Shown here: positions 8,816 to 18,254 of the stretch, one piece after another
How positions within the stretch are numbered: position 1 is the stretch's first letter
Layout of the letters: every line of letters begins with the position of its first letter
NCBI RefSeq assembly: GCF_000375545.1
Contig: NZ_AQXF01000002.1
Span: 408,716-472,715, forward strand
Length of the DNA: 64,000 nucleotides
Source of the DNA: Kordiimonas gwangyangensis DSM 19435 = JCM 12864
GTDB lineage: Bacteria > Pseudomonadota > Alphaproteobacteria > Sphingomonadales > Kordiimonadaceae
Reading direction: 5' to 3'
Translations under genes and position numbers: made by a program
The notes under the pieces: generated by a model
Database searches by the model: none
What the model saw: the letters and a program-made list of their open reading frames with translations, nothing else
What the model was told of the DNA's origin: nothing

Positions 8816-9592
8816 CTAAATGCCCTTCTGCTTCCGGCGACGCTCATAGGCCATGTAGGTCCATGGCATGCTGGCGAGATAAAGTGCTGCGATGATCAGT
8901 AGCACAAGCCATGTGCGGACAAAAAGCCCAGCAATCACCACACCGATGACAAGCATCACCGGCACAAAGGCCTCGCGCCGGATACGGATTGCCTTGAGCG
9001 AGATGGTCGGGATGGTGGACACAATCAGAAGCGCAATAGCGACTGTGTAAATAATGATGAGCGCCGGATAGGACTTTATAAGCACGTCTTCAAGCGCGAA
9101 ATCGACCATGAGCGGCACAAGAAGGAGCGCAGCGCCCATAGGCGCTGGGACGCCGGTGAGGAAGCCAAGGCGTTTGCGTGGCTCTTCCTCATCATCAAGC
9201 CGGGCATTAAACCGCGCGAGGCGAAGCGCCATCGCAATCGCGTAGATAAGGGCGACACCCCAACCAAGGCGGTCAAGGGACTGCAGGCCCCACAAATAGA
9301 GAACAACCGCGGGCGCCACGCCAAAGGCAACAACGTCAGAGAGGGAATCCAGTTCCGCCCCAAAGCGGCTGGTGCTCTTCAGAAGGCGAGCTACGGTGCC
9401 GTCAAGCCCATCAAAAACACCCGCGAGCAGCACGGCAAAAACTGCCAACTCCCACTTTCCGGCCAGTGCAAAACGGATCGATGTCAGCCCCGCCATAAAG
9501 GCAAAGAGCGTAACAGCGTTTGGCAAAATCGTACGGATCGAGAAAGCGCGTGCCGGCTTCTCGCCCGTGGTGATATCCAAGTCTTCCTGCAC
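8816..9592 (-). CDS. pssA: CDP-diacylglycerol-serine O-phosphatidyltransferase
   Basis: A 258-residue multi-pass membrane enzyme making phosphatidylserine from CDP-diacylglycerol and serine. The CDP-alcohol phosphotransferase motif D-G-x2-A-R-x8-G-x3-D-x3-D is visible in GVFDGLDGTVARLLKSTSRFGAELDSLSDVVAFG. Seven to eight hydrophobic segments follow the pssA type II pattern. The GTG start has GCGAGGGA upstream. It is 18 bases after psd, so the two steps of phosphatidylethanolamine synthesis form one operon. Confidence 0.94.
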   Translation of the reverse strand: MQEDLDITTGEKPARAFSIRTILPNAVTLFAFMAGLTSIRFALAGKWELAVFAVLLAGVFDGLDGTVARLLKSTSRFGAELDSLSDVVAFGVAPAVVLYLWGLQSLDRLGWGVALIYAIAMALRLARFNARLDDEEEPRKRLGFLTGVPAPMGAALLLVPLMVDFALEDVLIKSYPALIIIYTVAIALLIVSTIPTISLKAIRIRREAFVPVMLVIGVVIAGLFVRTWLVLLIIAALYLASMPWTYMAYERRRKQKGI

Positions 9593-9610
9593 TGGGTCCC
9601 TCGCCTGCGC

Positions 9611-10273
9611 TTATGCGGTCTTGCGTGCGATGATGGTCTCACCGCCGATCATGGTCTGGCCAACCTGTACGGTCGCCTCGAGACCTTTGTCGAGATAGAT
9701 GTCGGTACGGCTGCCGAAGCGAATAAGACCAAAACGCTCACCCCGGCCCACATTCTGACCGATCTCCAGATCACAGAGGATACGCCGCGCGACAAGGCCC
9801 GCCACTTGAGCATAGGCGATGTCGTGACCTTCGCTTGTGGTCATGCGAATGAGCTGGCGCTCATTTTCTTCGCTGGCTTCGGTCGCCGCTGCGTTCAGGA
9901 ACTTGCCCGGCACATGCGCGAGGCCCGTGATTTCACCGGCTGCGGGCGTACGGTTCACGTGCACGTTGAAAACGGAAAGAAAGATCGAAATACGAACACG
10001 CGGCTCGTCGCCCATGCCAAGCTCTGCAGGCGGTGCGGCTTCTGTCACGGCACACACGGTACCATCCGCCGGGCTCACGAGAACACCAGCTTCTTCTGGC
10101 ACCACCCGCTCAGGGTCACGGAAGAAATAGAGACACCATGCGGTCAGAATCAGGCCAATCCAGCCAAGCGGTTCCGAAAGGAAAAACAGGCCAAATGAAA
10201 TGGCAAAAAATATCACCACAAAGATGTGCCCTTCCTTATGGATTGGCGTCATCACTACATCACTTGCCTTCAT
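9611..10273 (-). CDS. psd: Phosphatidylserine decarboxylase proenzyme
   Basis: Converts phosphatidylserine to phosphatidylethanolamine at the inner membrane. About 220 residues, the short class. It has an N-terminal hydrophobic hairpin, VSPADGTV, FLSVFNVHVNRTP and the self-cleavage site RFGSRTD, where the Gly-Ser bond breaks to give the pyruvoyl group. The ATG at 10273 is preferred because CAAGG lies upstream; a longer frame begins at a GTG (10306) without a ribosome site. It is upstream of pssA in the same operon. Confidence 0.93.
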   Translation of the reverse strand: MKASDVVMTPIHKEGHIFVVIFFAISFGLFFLSEPLGWIGLILTAWCLYFFRDPERVVPEEAGVLVSPADGTVCAVTEAAPPAELGMGDEPRVRISIFLSVFNVHVNRTPAAGEITGLAHVPGKFLNAAATEASEENERQLIRMTTSEGHDIAYAQVAGLVARRILCDLEIGQNVGRGERFGLIRFGSRTDIYLDKGLEATVQVGQTMIGGETIIARKTA

Positions 10274-10504
10274 ACCTTGGCCTTTCAGCTTCAAAAATTC
10301 GCGCACACACTGGCGAGTTGCGCATCATCCGTCAAGCAGCACAGTATCCCCGTTGCCGCATTTTGACCTTTATAAAACATAACACTTGCACTGTCGCCAG
10401 ACTTTCGTCCAAAACAGTTTTGTCGGCATTAACAATTGCTTAAACAGAACAAGCGATTTTAGGCAATATAAACCTGCCCGGCCGTTATGAGGAAATCAGG
10501 CTCC

Positions 10505-10918
10505 ATGAAACTGCATGAAAAGCTGGATAAGGTCCAAGGTCACCTTGACAGCCTTGATAATCCCCAGTTCGACAGGATTGATTTCGAGTGGGAAGGCATC
10601 CGCTTTCATGCTGTCGCCGACCGCGACGCAGGTGGCGCGGGCACCATCCAACTATCCGCGAAACTTGGTCAGCTTTATTTCACTGTGGAAGACGCAGCAC
10701 AGCGCACCATGGCGATCGAGCGGGTATATGCCACCAACCGTGGCATCGACGGCGCCTACCGGATTGAGAAAAACGGCCATGTCAGCTTCAATAGCGTGAC
10801 ACGCACCGACCGTCACCTCGCCGGTTCTGACCTGATGGGCGCCTTGACTCTGATTCTCTTGGAATCCGAAACGCACCTGCGCGCACTGCGTGCGCACCTC
10901 AAGCCGCTCGAAGACTAA
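10505..10918 (+). CDS. Conserved-looking hypothetical cytoplasmic protein
   Basis: A 137-residue soluble protein that I do not recognise. The start at 10505 follows GAGGAAATC (10489-10497); another ATG at 10487 is possible. It alternates beta-strand-like stretches (FEWEGIRFHAVAD, GTIQLSAKLGQLYFTVED) and ends with two helices (LMGALTLILLESETHLRALRAHLK), a pattern reminiscent of small two-layer alpha/beta chaperone folds. No catalytic motif. It is convergent with the LysM gene downstream. Confidence 0.65.
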   Translation: MKLHEKLDKVQGHLDSLDNPQFDRIDFEWEGIRFHAVADRDAGGAGTIQLSAKLGQLYFTVEDAAQRTMAIERVYATNRGIDGAYRIEKNGHVSFNSVTRTDRHLAGSDLMGALTLILLESETHLRALRAHLKPLED

Positions 10919-10932
10919 CTCATACCTAGTGA

Positions 10933-11973
10933 TTAGTTGCTATTTTGCTGGGCTTTGCCAGGCAGACGGAACATTTGCCCGGGATAAATGAGGTCCGGGT
11001 CACGAATCTGTTCGCTGTTTTCCTTGAAGATCACCGTGTAGCGTACGCCAGAACCATATAGCTGGCGCGCGATCTGCCACAGTGTGTTGCCGGGCTTCAC
11101 CAACACACCACCTTCAGCGAGGCTCTGGTCAATCGCAACACCAGTCTCAAACGGCTGTTCGATGCGAAGTTGCACCTCTCCATCGCCAACGGTCTGGTCT
11201 ACGCGGATCATATGCGTGCCTGCGGTCAGCGTTTTACCTTCCAGTGGAATGCTCCAGCGACCACTATCATTGGCGCGCACGGAGCCAACAAATTCATCAT
11301 CGAGGTAAAGTCTCACATCAACCCGAGGGAGCGAACGACCGGTGAATACCGCGGCGCCACCATCACCATAGTCAATGGTATCTACACTCAGGCTCTCACC
11401 CACTTCACCGAAAGCAGCAACGCCCGGCTTCTGGAGGACAGTACTCGCGCCCTCCCCGCTTTTGGGGGTCAGGACAGCGACAACACCGTTCTGCTCACGC
11501 TCGACAAACCTTTTGTCGTCGCGTTCAGGTACAGAGACCACAACAACGTTGGTCGCCTCTGCGATCAGGTTCTGGTCCTTATCAACGGCCTTGAGGTTCA
11601 GTTCAACGGAACCAGCCTCAAGCGGTTCCTGCAAGATCATAACCCACTCGCCATCATCGTTCGCGACAACTTCGTTGATTTTGACGCCATTGGCATAAAG
11701 CTCAACCCGTGCACCAGGCGTCATACGCCCCGCAATAACGCCAGTACCGCCGCGGGAAATGCGCACGAGGTCAAATTCGGGCACAGCTTTTTGTTCGACC
11801 ACAGTTTCCTGCGCCGTTTGCTGTTGCTGTCCTGCGGGATTTTGCGGCTGAACGAGGTCATCAGAGCCACCACCAAAAACGAGATAGCCAACAGCTGCGA
11901 TACCAATAGCACCAATAACGGCGCCAATGGCTATCCTACGTCTGTCGTCGCTCTTGCTTTCAAGTGGGCCCAT
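10933..11973 (-). CDS. LysM-domain envelope protein with Ig-like repeats
   Basis: A 346-residue protein. A transmembrane segment (IAIGAVIGAIGIAAVGYLVFGG) follows a short cytoplasmic tail. Two bacterial Ig-like segments follow: RISRGGTGVIAGRMTPGARVELYANG, then FTGRSLPRVDVRLYLDDEFVGSVRANDSGRWSIPL. A C-terminal LysM domain (LVKPGNTLWQIARQLYG...YPGQMFRLP) binds peptidoglycan. It lies on the minus strand, divergent from the LOG-family gene. The domain order suggests a membrane-tethered wall-binding protein; no enzymatic motif is visible. Confidence 0.82.
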   Translation of the reverse strand: MGPLESKSDDRRRIAIGAVIGAIGIAAVGYLVFGGGSDDLVQPQNPAGQQQQTAQETVVEQKAVPEFDLVRISRGGTGVIAGRMTPGARVELYANGVKINEVVANDDGEWVMILQEPLEAGSVELNLKAVDKDQNLIAEATNVVVVSVPERDDKRFVEREQNGVVAVLTPKSGEGASTVLQKPGVAAFGEVGESLSVDTIDYGDGGAAVFTGRSLPRVDVRLYLDDEFVGSVRANDSGRWSIPLEGKTLTAGTHMIRVDQTVGDGEVQLRIEQPFETGVAIDQSLAEGGVLVKPGNTLWQIARQLYGSGVRYTVIFKENSEQIRDPDLIYPGQMFRLPGKAQQNSN

Positions 11974-12108
11974 GTCACACCATACCAGTCTTACAACAAA
12001 GCCTTAACAATCGGGCCTTTATAATGAAAGATGATTTTACTAAAAAGATGTCAAAACTTTGACCTGTCTAGCTTTCTTAATATCCCATATGTGTGAAGGA
12101 CGATAAAA

Positions 12109-12726
12109 GTGCAACCCTTGTCCAGCGTATCCACCATGCCCAATTCTTCCATAAAGTCCGTCTGCGTCTATTGCGGTTCGCGCATGGGCAAAGGCAAAGA
12201 GTATGAAAACCTGGCTCATGACCTAGGCGAACGTATTGCTGATGCAGGCATGAACCTTGTCTACGGTGCTGGCAGTATTGGCCTGATGGGCGTGGTCGCC
12301 CGTGCTGCGCGCGATGCCGGCGCCGACGTGATTGGCATCATCCCCGAACACCTTGACGCAGTTGAAATTACGCAGGATGGCCTTGCTGAATTGCATGTCA
12401 CAAGGAACATGCACGAACGCAAGAAAATGATGTTCGACCGTTCGGATGCCTTTATAGTTCTGCCTGGCGGCCTCGGCACCTTGGACGAGACGTTTGAGAT
12501 CATGACGTGGGCGCAGCTGAGCCTGCACAAGAAGCCGATTATTCTTCTCAACCACAAAGGTTACTGGTCGCCGCTTCTGGAACTTGTCGAGAATGTCGTT
12601 CGTGAAGGATTTGCCTCCGAAGCCAACGCCTCCCTCCTCCAGGTTGCTGAAACCGCGGAAGAGGCTATGGACCTTCTCAAGCAGTCGGAAGCTCAAACCG
12701 AGCCTTCTAACAGCGAGTTGATGTAA
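12109..12726 (+). CDS. LOG-family nucleotide 5'-monophosphate phosphoribohydrolase
   Basis: A 205-residue TIGR00730/LOG-family Rossmann enzyme. It shows VCVYCGSRMGKG, GAGSIGLMG, HERKKMMFDRSDAFIVLPGGLGTLDE (the PGGxGTxxE motif) and a helical end. Characterised members release adenine-type bases from cytokinin or purine nucleoside monophosphates; the in vivo substrate here is unknown. The GTG at 12109 is preferred, with GAAGGA about 10 bases upstream; ATG 12136 lacks a ribosome site. Confidence 0.85.
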   Translation: MQPLSSVSTMPNSSIKSVCVYCGSRMGKGKEYENLAHDLGERIADAGMNLVYGAGSIGLMGVVARAARDAGADVIGIIPEHLDAVEITQDGLAELHVTRNMHERKKMMFDRSDAFIVLPGGLGTLDETFEIMTWAQLSLHKKPIILLNHKGYWSPLLELVENVVREGFASEANASLLQVAETAEEAMDLLKQSEAQTEPSNSELM

Positions 12727-12864
12727 AAAAGGATCAAAAGAGTAAAATTTGCCCCTGTTCACTCTTCAACTATATGAATTGTGGTGATAGGGTGCGGCCA
12801 AATTTCGCGCCAACTCTCCACGGCGCAAGAATACCCCACGAGAAATAACAAGTTTGAGGGACCA

Positions 12865-14079
12865 ATGAGCAAAATTACCGTAAAAAATCCTATTGTGGAA
12901 ATCGACGGCGACGAGATGACCCGCATCATCTGGCAATGGATCCGGGAACGCCTGATCCAGCCATATCTTGATGTGGAACTCCTCTACTACGATCTCTCGG
13001 TCACCAAGCGTGACGAAACCGACGACCAGATCACCATCGACGCTGCAAACGCGATCAAGGAACATGGTGTGGGCGTGAAATGCGCGACCATCACCCCTGA
13101 CGAGCAGCGCGTAGAAGAATTCGACCTCAAGAAGATGTGGCGCAGCCCGAACGGCACGATCCGCAACATCCTTGGCGGCACCGTTTTCCGTGAGCCTATC
13201 ATCATGAAAAACGTACCGCGTCTGGTTCCGGGTTGGACCAAGCCGATTGTTATCGGCCGTCACGCGTTTGGTGACCAGTACCGTGCGACCGACTTCCTTG
13301 TGCCAGGTGCCGGCAAGCTCACCATGAAGTTCGAGCCGGCTGATGGCGGTGAAGCGATCGAGCGCGAAGTGTACGAGTTCGAAGAAGCTGGCGTTGCCAT
13401 GGGTATGTATAACGTGGATGCCAGCATCCGCGATTTCGCCCGTGCGTGCATGAACTACGGCCTGAGCCGTCAGTGGCCGGTTTACCTCTCCACCAAGAAC
13501 ACCATCCTGAAAGCCTATGATGGCCGCTTCAAGGACCTGTTCATGGAAATCTTCGAGAATGAGTTCAAAGACAAGTTCAAAGACGCTGGCATTACCTACG
13601 AACACCGCCTGATCGACGACATGGTCGCTTGCGCGATGAAGTGGGCTGGTGGCTTTGTCTGGGCTTGTAAGAACTATGACGGCGACGTGCAGTCCGACAC
13701 CGTGGCACAAGGCTTCGGTTCGCTCGGCCTCATGACCTCCGTTCTCATGACGCCAGATGGAAAAACGGTTGAATCCGAGGCCGCACACGGCACGGTGACC
13801 CGACACTACCGCCAGCACCAGGAAGGTAAAGAAACGTCGACGAACCCGATCGCTTCGATCTTCGCATGGACCCGTGGCCTCAAGTACCGCGGCAAAATGG
13901 ATGGTACGCCTGAAGTTACGGCCTTCGCTGAAGCTGTTGAGAAGGTCTGCATCAACACGGTTGAAACCGGTTCGATGACCAAAGACCTGGCGCTCCTGAT
14001 CGGCCCGAACCAAAGCTGGATGACCACCGGCCAGTTCTTCGACAAGATCGACGAGAACCTGAAAGCCGAGCTTGGTTAA
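12865..14079 (+). CDS. icd: NADP-dependent isocitrate dehydrogenase
   Basis: A 404-residue enzyme of the eukaryote-like (subfamily II) IDH type common in alphaproteobacteria. It oxidises isocitrate to 2-oxoglutarate in the TCA cycle. It starts [23 protein letters not shown] at 12865 after TTTGAGGGACCA. Metal/substrate residues appear in LIDDMVA and YDGDVQSD, and the cofactor loop in [13 protein letters not shown] strong terminator follows at 14106. Upstream bases 12727-12864 hold no other gene. Confidence 0.96.
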   Translation: MSKITVKNPIVEIDGDEMTRIIWQWIRERLIQPYLDVELLYYDLSVTKRDETDDQITIDAANAIKEHGVGVKCATITPDEQRVEEFDLKKMWRSPNGTIRNILGGTVFREPIIMKNVPRLVPGWTKPIVIGRHAFGDQYRATDFLVPGAGKLTMKFEPADGGEAIEREVYEFEEAGVAMGMYNVDASIRDFARACMNYGLSRQWPVYLSTKNTILKAYDGRFKDLFMEIFENEFKDKFKDAGITYEHRLIDDMVACAMKWAGGFVWACKNYDGDVQSDTVAQGFGSLGLMTSVLMTPDGKTVESEAAHGTVTRHYRQHQEGKETSTNPIASIFAWTRGLKYRGKMDGTPEVTAFAEAVEKVCINTVETGSMTKDLALLIGPNQSWMTTGQFFDKIDENLKAELG

Positions 14080-14105
14080 GCGTTAAAAGCGCTATCAAAC
14101 ACAGA

Positions 14106-14132
14106 AAGCCGCCCCACCGGGCGGCTTTTTTC
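14106..14132 (+). terminator. Rho-independent terminator of icd
   Basis: Stem AAGCCGCC / GGCGGCTT with a short CACCG loop and a run of six T (14127-14132). It separates icd from the convergent ion-channel gene. Confidence 0.9.
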
Positions 14133-14151
14133 TTGGAAGTATCTTTCTTTC

Positions 14152-15390
14152 CTAGACGGGTAGTTGGGCTGATACCATCCAATCTTGCTGGCGCTTTATC
14201 ATACCCAGTCTCTCATCGGCACTCAGATAGCCATCCTCGACCAGATCCGCCAGCCTGCGCACCGTATAATCCTGTATTTCCTTAGCCATTTCCGGGTAGA
14301 GCGACAGCAGGATGTGCATATCCGTACTCTCAAGCCACATCACCCGTACGCGGGTTTTGGCGACCGTCGCAGGCTGTGAACCGGTGTCGCTGATCATGCC
14401 GCATTCACCAATAAAGTCCCCTGCCCGCATGGGCACTGCACGGTGATGGTAAAATGCGCTGAGCTCGCCTGATATGACGAGATAGAGGCCATTGTCCCGG
14501 TCAAATCGGTGCGTCAACACTGTGCCCGGCGTGAGCACCAGCGTACGCATACGTCCGCTCAGTTCCTTGGCGGCCTGCCTGGGCAAACGAGAGAAAGCTG
14601 GAAAATCCTCGATTAAGCCAATGGGCACAACAAATTCGCGACGGTGCACCTCATCCGAAAAACCGGAGGCAATAATACCGATGGGGAGCGCGTAGAACCC
14701 AAGGCCCAGAACCATTGTAGTCCCCGCAACGATTTTGCCCACGGCAGTCGCAGGCACCACATCGCCGTAGCCAACGGTTGTGAGCGTGGCCAATGCCCAC
14801 CAGAGCGCATCCGGTATGCTTCCGAACTTGTCTGGCTGAACGGCACGCTCCACATGGTACATGAGTGTCGCCGACAGGAAGAGAAGCCCTGTCATCACGA
14901 CTAACGTCGCAAACAGCGCGCGGCGCTCAGCCACAACGACCCGTCCTAGTGACGATAGCGCTGGCGAAAAACGTACGAGCTTGAGCAGCCTGAGCAAGCG
15001 AAAAATTCTGAGCTCGCGCAAGTCAGTCGTGACAAATGCACCCAAGAACAGCGGGGCAATCACGACGAGGTCAAGTAATGCCAGCGGTGACAGGATATAG
15101 CGCAAGCGGCGCGGCATGACGCTGTCGCCCGCGACAGCCTCACGCTCCGCGCTTGCCCAAACCCGCAGTGCGTATTCTGCTGCAAATATCGTCAGGGAAA
15201 TATTGTCGAAAAGAGCAAATGCCGGTCCATAATGCGCCCAGAGCGAAGGCACGGTTTCAAGCGCAACCGCAACAACGTTTGCGAGGATCAGAAGGACCAT
15301 GAAAACTTCGAACGCGGCAGCCCAGCGACTGCCGAAACTACCGAGCTCGAGAAAATCATAGGTGCGGCGGCGGAGAGTGTTCTGGCTCAT
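14152..15390 (-). CDS. Voltage-gated-type K+ channel with cyclic-nucleotide domain
   Basis: A 412-residue membrane protein. Six transmembrane segments include an S4-like segment with repeated Arg (RELRIFRLLRLLKLVRF, about residues 120-136). The pore helix and selectivity filter read ALATLTTVGYGDVVP. A C-terminal cyclic nucleotide-binding fold follows (LTPGTVLTHRFDRDNGLYLVISGELSA, then AGDFIGECGM), resembling MlotiK1/CNG-type channels. The phosphate-binding arginine expected after FIGE is not obvious (ECGMISDTGSQPATV), so ligand binding is uncertain. Start ATG 15390 has GGAG upstream and lies 26 bases after the alaS stop, suggesting read-through from alaS. Confidence 0.85.
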   Translation of the reverse strand: MSQNTLRRRTYDFLELGSFGSRWAAAFEVFMVLLILANVVAVALETVPSLWAHYGPAFALFDNISLTIFAAEYALRVWASAEREAVAGDSVMPRRLRYILSPLALLDLVVIAPLFLGAFVTTDLRELRIFRLLRLLKLVRFSPALSSLGRVVVAERRALFATLVVMTGLLFLSATLMYHVERAVQPDKFGSIPDALWWALATLTTVGYGDVVPATAVGKIVAGTTMVLGLGFYALPIGIIASGFSDEVHRREFVVPIGLIEDFPAFSRLPRQAAKELSGRMRTLVLTPGTVLTHRFDRDNGLYLVISGELSAFYHHRAVPMRAGDFIGECGMISDTGSQPATVAKTRVRVMWLESTDMHILLSLYPEMAKEIQDYTVRRLADLVEDGYLSADERLGMIKRQQDWMVSAQLPV

Positions 15391-15415
15391 TGTCCGGTCT
15401 CCGCCCCTGCCCTCA

Positions 15416-18064
15416 TCAGCCCGCGCTGATCGCGGCCTCAATTGCTGCTATCGCATCGGATGCTTTGTCCGCGTCCGGACCGCCAGCTTGCGCCATGTCC
15501 GGACGGCCACCACCACCTTTTCCGCCGAGAGCTTCTGCACCGACACGCACGAGGTCCACGGCGCTGATTTTCGAGGTCAGGTCATCGGTCACACCAACAA
15601 GGATTGCCGCTTTGCCGTCATTGGCCGCAATGAAGGCCACCACGCCGCTGCCGAGCGACTTTTTCGCATCATCCGCCATGCCGCGTAGGTCTTTGGCCTG
15701 AACACCGTCCAGGACCTGACCAATGAACTTCACGCCAGCAACTTCCTTCACCGCCGGGCCACTTGCACCGCCGCCAAGAGCAGCCTTCTTGCGTGCTTCC
15801 GCGAGGTCCTTCTCGAGGGTCTTGCGATCCGCCTGCAGCGCGGCGATACGCTCCGGCACGTCAGACGGCGCGGCTTTAAGCTGCGCAGCTGCTTCCTTCA
15901 GAAGTTTCTGCTGGTGCACAAGATGCTCATGGGCCGCAGCGCCGGTCAGTGCCTCGATGCGGCGTACGCCCGCAGAGACCGCGCTTTCGCCAATGATGGT
16001 GAAAAGTGCGATGTCGCCAAGACGGCGCACATGGGTACCACCACACAGCTCAACCGAATAATGCGGCTTGTCCTTGGTCTCGTTGAAACCCATGGAAACC
16101 ACGCGAACTTCGTCGCCGTATTTCTCACCAAATAGCGCCATGGCGCCAGCCTCGATCGCGTCGTCATAGCTCAGAAGACGGGTCTCTACATCGGCGTTTT
16201 CACGCACAATCCGGTTCACTTCACGCTCGACAGATGCCAGCTCGTCTTCTGTCAATGCTTTCGGGTGCGAAATATCAAAACGCAGGCGGTCGGGCGCCAC
16301 AAGAGAACCCTTTTGTGTTACATGTTCACCAAGTTCGCGACGCAAGACTTCATGAAGCACGTGGGTTGCGGAGTGGTTTGCACGCAGCTTGTTGCGGCGC
16401 ACGCCATCAACCAACAGGTCGAGGGCATCTCCCACTTTAACTGTGCCCTCTTCCACTTTCGCCCGATGTACGTGAAGCGCACCAACCATTTTGAGCGTGT
16501 CCGATACGGAGAGCTTCACACCTTCTCCAGCCATGGTGCCGGTGTCGCCCATCTGACCGCCGCTCTCGCCGTAAAATGGTGTCTGATTGGTGATCACCAT
16601 CACGTCTTCGCCAGCCGCAGCGCTATCAACGCGTTTACCGTCCTTCACGAGGGCAACAACCTGACCCTCAGCCACTTCGGTGCTGTAGCCAACAAATTCG
16701 GTTGCGCCCTTCTCTTCCTGAATATCGAACCAGACCTGTTCGGTCGCGGCATCACCTGAGCCTGCCCAAGCCGCACGCGCTTTGGCCTTCTGTTCCGCCA
16801 TCGCGGCGTTAAAGCCATCCACGTCCACAGTGCGTTCCTGACCGCGCAGGTGGTCCTGCGTCAGGTCAAGCGGGAAGCCATAGGTATCATAAAGCTTGAA
16901 GGCAACCTCGCCCGGCAGGACTTTGTCAGTGCCCAGTTCCTGCAATTCGTCCTCAAGAAGTTTGAGGCCTTTGTCGAGCATCTGACGGAAACGGGCTTCT
17001 TCAAGCTTCAAAGTTTCCTCAATGAGGCGCTGCGCGCGACCAAGTTCCGGGTATGCCTGCCCCATTTCGCTCACGAGCGTCGGCGCAAGCTGATACATCA
17101 CCAGGTCTTTGGCTCCGAGCAGGTGAGCGTGACGCATGGCACGGCGCATGATGCGGCGCAGCACATAACCGCGGCCTTCGTTTGAAGGCAGCACGCCATC
17201 GGCGATGAGGAAGCTGCAGGCGCGCAGGTGGTCGGCAATGACGCGGTGCGATGCACGCGTTTTTTCCGTTTCCTTGGCGCCGGTGACTTCAACCGAGGCT
17301 TCAATCAGCCGGCGGAACGTGTCGATCTCATAGTTATCATGAGTACCCTGCATAACGGCCGCGATACGCTCAAGCCCCATGCCGGTATCGATGCTCGGCT
17401 TCGGCAGGTTGATACGCTCGCCGGAAGCAAGCTGCTCGAACTGCATGAATACGAGGTTCCAGATTTCGACAAAACGGTCGCCGTCTTCTTCCGGGCTACC
17501 CGGAGGGCCGCCCCAGATATGGTCGCCGTGATCGTAGAAAATCTCCGAACATGGGCCACAGGGCCCCGTGTCACCCATGGACCAGAAGTTGTCCGACGTG
17601 GCGATACGAATGATACGCTCGTCCGGCAGGCCCGCGATCTTTTTCCACAGCGCAAAGGCTTCATCGTCCTCATGGAACACCGTAACGGTCAAGCGATCCT
17701 TGTTGATGCCGTATTCCTTGGTAATCAGGTTCCAGGCAAACTCAATGGCGTTTTCCTTGAAATAGTCGCCGAAAGAAAAATTGCCGAGCATCTCGAAGAA
17801 GGTGTGGTGACGCGCTGTATAGCCGACGTTATCAAGGTCGTTATGCTTGCCGCCTGCGCGAACACATTTCTGGCTTGAGACAGCACGCACATAGTCGCGC
17901 TTCTCGGCGCCCGTGAACAGGTTCTTGAACGGTACCATGCCGGCGTTCGTGAACATAAGGGTCGGATCGTTGATGGGTACCAGCGGCGCGGACGGCACAC
18001 GCTCGTGTCCATTCGCGGCAAAAAAGTCCAGAAACGTCTTACGGATGTCGTTAGCGCCCGCCAT
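15416..18064 (-). CDS. alaS: Alanyl-tRNA synthetase
   Basis: An 882-residue class II synthetase of normal bacterial length. It starts [26 protein letters not shown], with motif 2 in the [16 protein letters not shown] region. The editing domain carries [13 protein letters not shown] and CGGTHV, the conserved His/Cys zinc set. The C-terminal C-Ala part ends with [16 protein letters not shown]. It charges tRNA-Ala and edits Ser/Gly mischarges. Its 5' leader holds an attenuator-like arrangement (see 18084-18131). Confidence 0.97.
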   Translation of the reverse strand: MAGANDIRKTFLDFFAANGHERVPSAPLVPINDPTLMFTNAGMVPFKNLFTGAEKRDYVRAVSSQKCVRAGGKHNDLDNVGYTARHHTFFEMLGNFSFGDYFKENAIEFAWNLITKEYGINKDRLTVTVFHEDDEAFALWKKIAGLPDERIIRIATSDNFWSMGDTGPCGPCSEIFYDHGDHIWGGPPGSPEEDGDRFVEIWNLVFMQFEQLASGERINLPKPSIDTGMGLERIAAVMQGTHDNYEIDTFRRLIEASVEVTGAKETEKTRASHRVIADHLRACSFLIADGVLPSNEGRGYVLRRIMRRAMRHAHLLGAKDLVMYQLAPTLVSEMGQAYPELGRAQRLIEETLKLEEARFRQMLDKGLKLLEDELQELGTDKVLPGEVAFKLYDTYGFPLDLTQDHLRGQERTVDVDGFNAAMAEQKAKARAAWAGSGDAATEQVWFDIQEEKGATEFVGYSTEVAEGQVVALVKDGKRVDSAAAGEDVMVITNQTPFYGESGGQMGDTGTMAGEGVKLSVSDTLKMVGALHVHRAKVEEGTVKVGDALDLLVDGVRRNKLRANHSATHVLHEVLRRELGEHVTQKGSLVAPDRLRFDISHPKALTEDELASVEREVNRIVRENADVETRLLSYDDAIEAGAMALFGEKYGDEVRVVSMGFNETKDKPHYSVELCGGTHVRRLGDIALFTIIGESAVSAGVRRIEALTGAAAHEHLVHQQKLLKEAAAQLKAAPSDVPERIAALQADRKTLEKDLAEARKKAALGGGASGPAVKEVAGVKFIGQVLDGVQAKDLRGMADDAKKSLGSGVVAFIAANDGKAAILVGVTDDLTSKISAVDLVRVGAEALGGKGGGGRPDMAQAGGPDADKASDAIAAIEAAISAG

Positions 18065-18083
18065 AGATATCAGCCCTTACTTG

Positions 18084-18119
18084 TCATTTAAAAACCGCCC
18101 GCCAGGCGGCGAATATCAT
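18084..18119 (-). CDS. Candidate alaS leader peptide (11 codons, 3 Ala)
   Basis: An 11-codon frame, MIFAAWRAVFK followed by TGA, starts at ATG 18119-18117 after a purine-rich GGGCGGAA. Its two adjacent GCC codons form the 5' arm of the terminator-like hairpin at 18090-18109. A ribosome stalled for charged tRNA-Ala there would block that hairpin. Ala codons could also arise simply because GC-rich stems read as GCC/GCG, so this is a hypothesis. Confidence 0.35.
   Translation of the reverse strand: MIFAAWRAVFK
18090..18109 (-). terminator. Terminator-like hairpin in the alaS leader
   Basis: On the minus strand, CCGCC (18109-18105), loop TGGCG, GGCGG (18099-18095), then five T (18094-18090). 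It lies between a likely promoter and the alaS start, so it would act as an attenuator. An upstream GGGCGG (18130-18125) can pair with the same CCGCC arm, giving an alternative fold. Confidence 0.5.
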
Positions 18120-18135
18120 ACGTTCCGCCCTTGTA

Positions 18136-18163
18136 ACCATAGGGCGTAACGCTGTCCAGCCAA
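18136..18163 (-). promoter_or_regulatory. alaS: Likely alaS promoter
   Basis: TTGGCT (18163-18158) and TATGGT (18141-18136) on the minus strand are separated by 16 bases. The expected start is near 18129. The stem CGCCCT / AGGGCG (18146-18141 and 18131-18126) spans the -10 and start site. Confidence 0.4.
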
Positions 18164-18205
18164 TGTCTGAGATTAGGCCAGTTTTTTAGTTGGTCACACA
18201 AATCG

Positions 18206-18232
18206 AAAAAGGCGGCTAAAAAGCCGCCTTTC
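18206..18232 (-). terminator. recA: Rho-independent terminator of recA
   Basis: Minus strand AAAGGCGGCT-TTTT-AGCCGCCTTTTT: a perfect GC-rich stem with a T-run, 20-odd bases after the recA stop. Confidence 0.88.
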
Positions 18233-18254
18233 TCACTCCTCACTCAAGAGGAAT

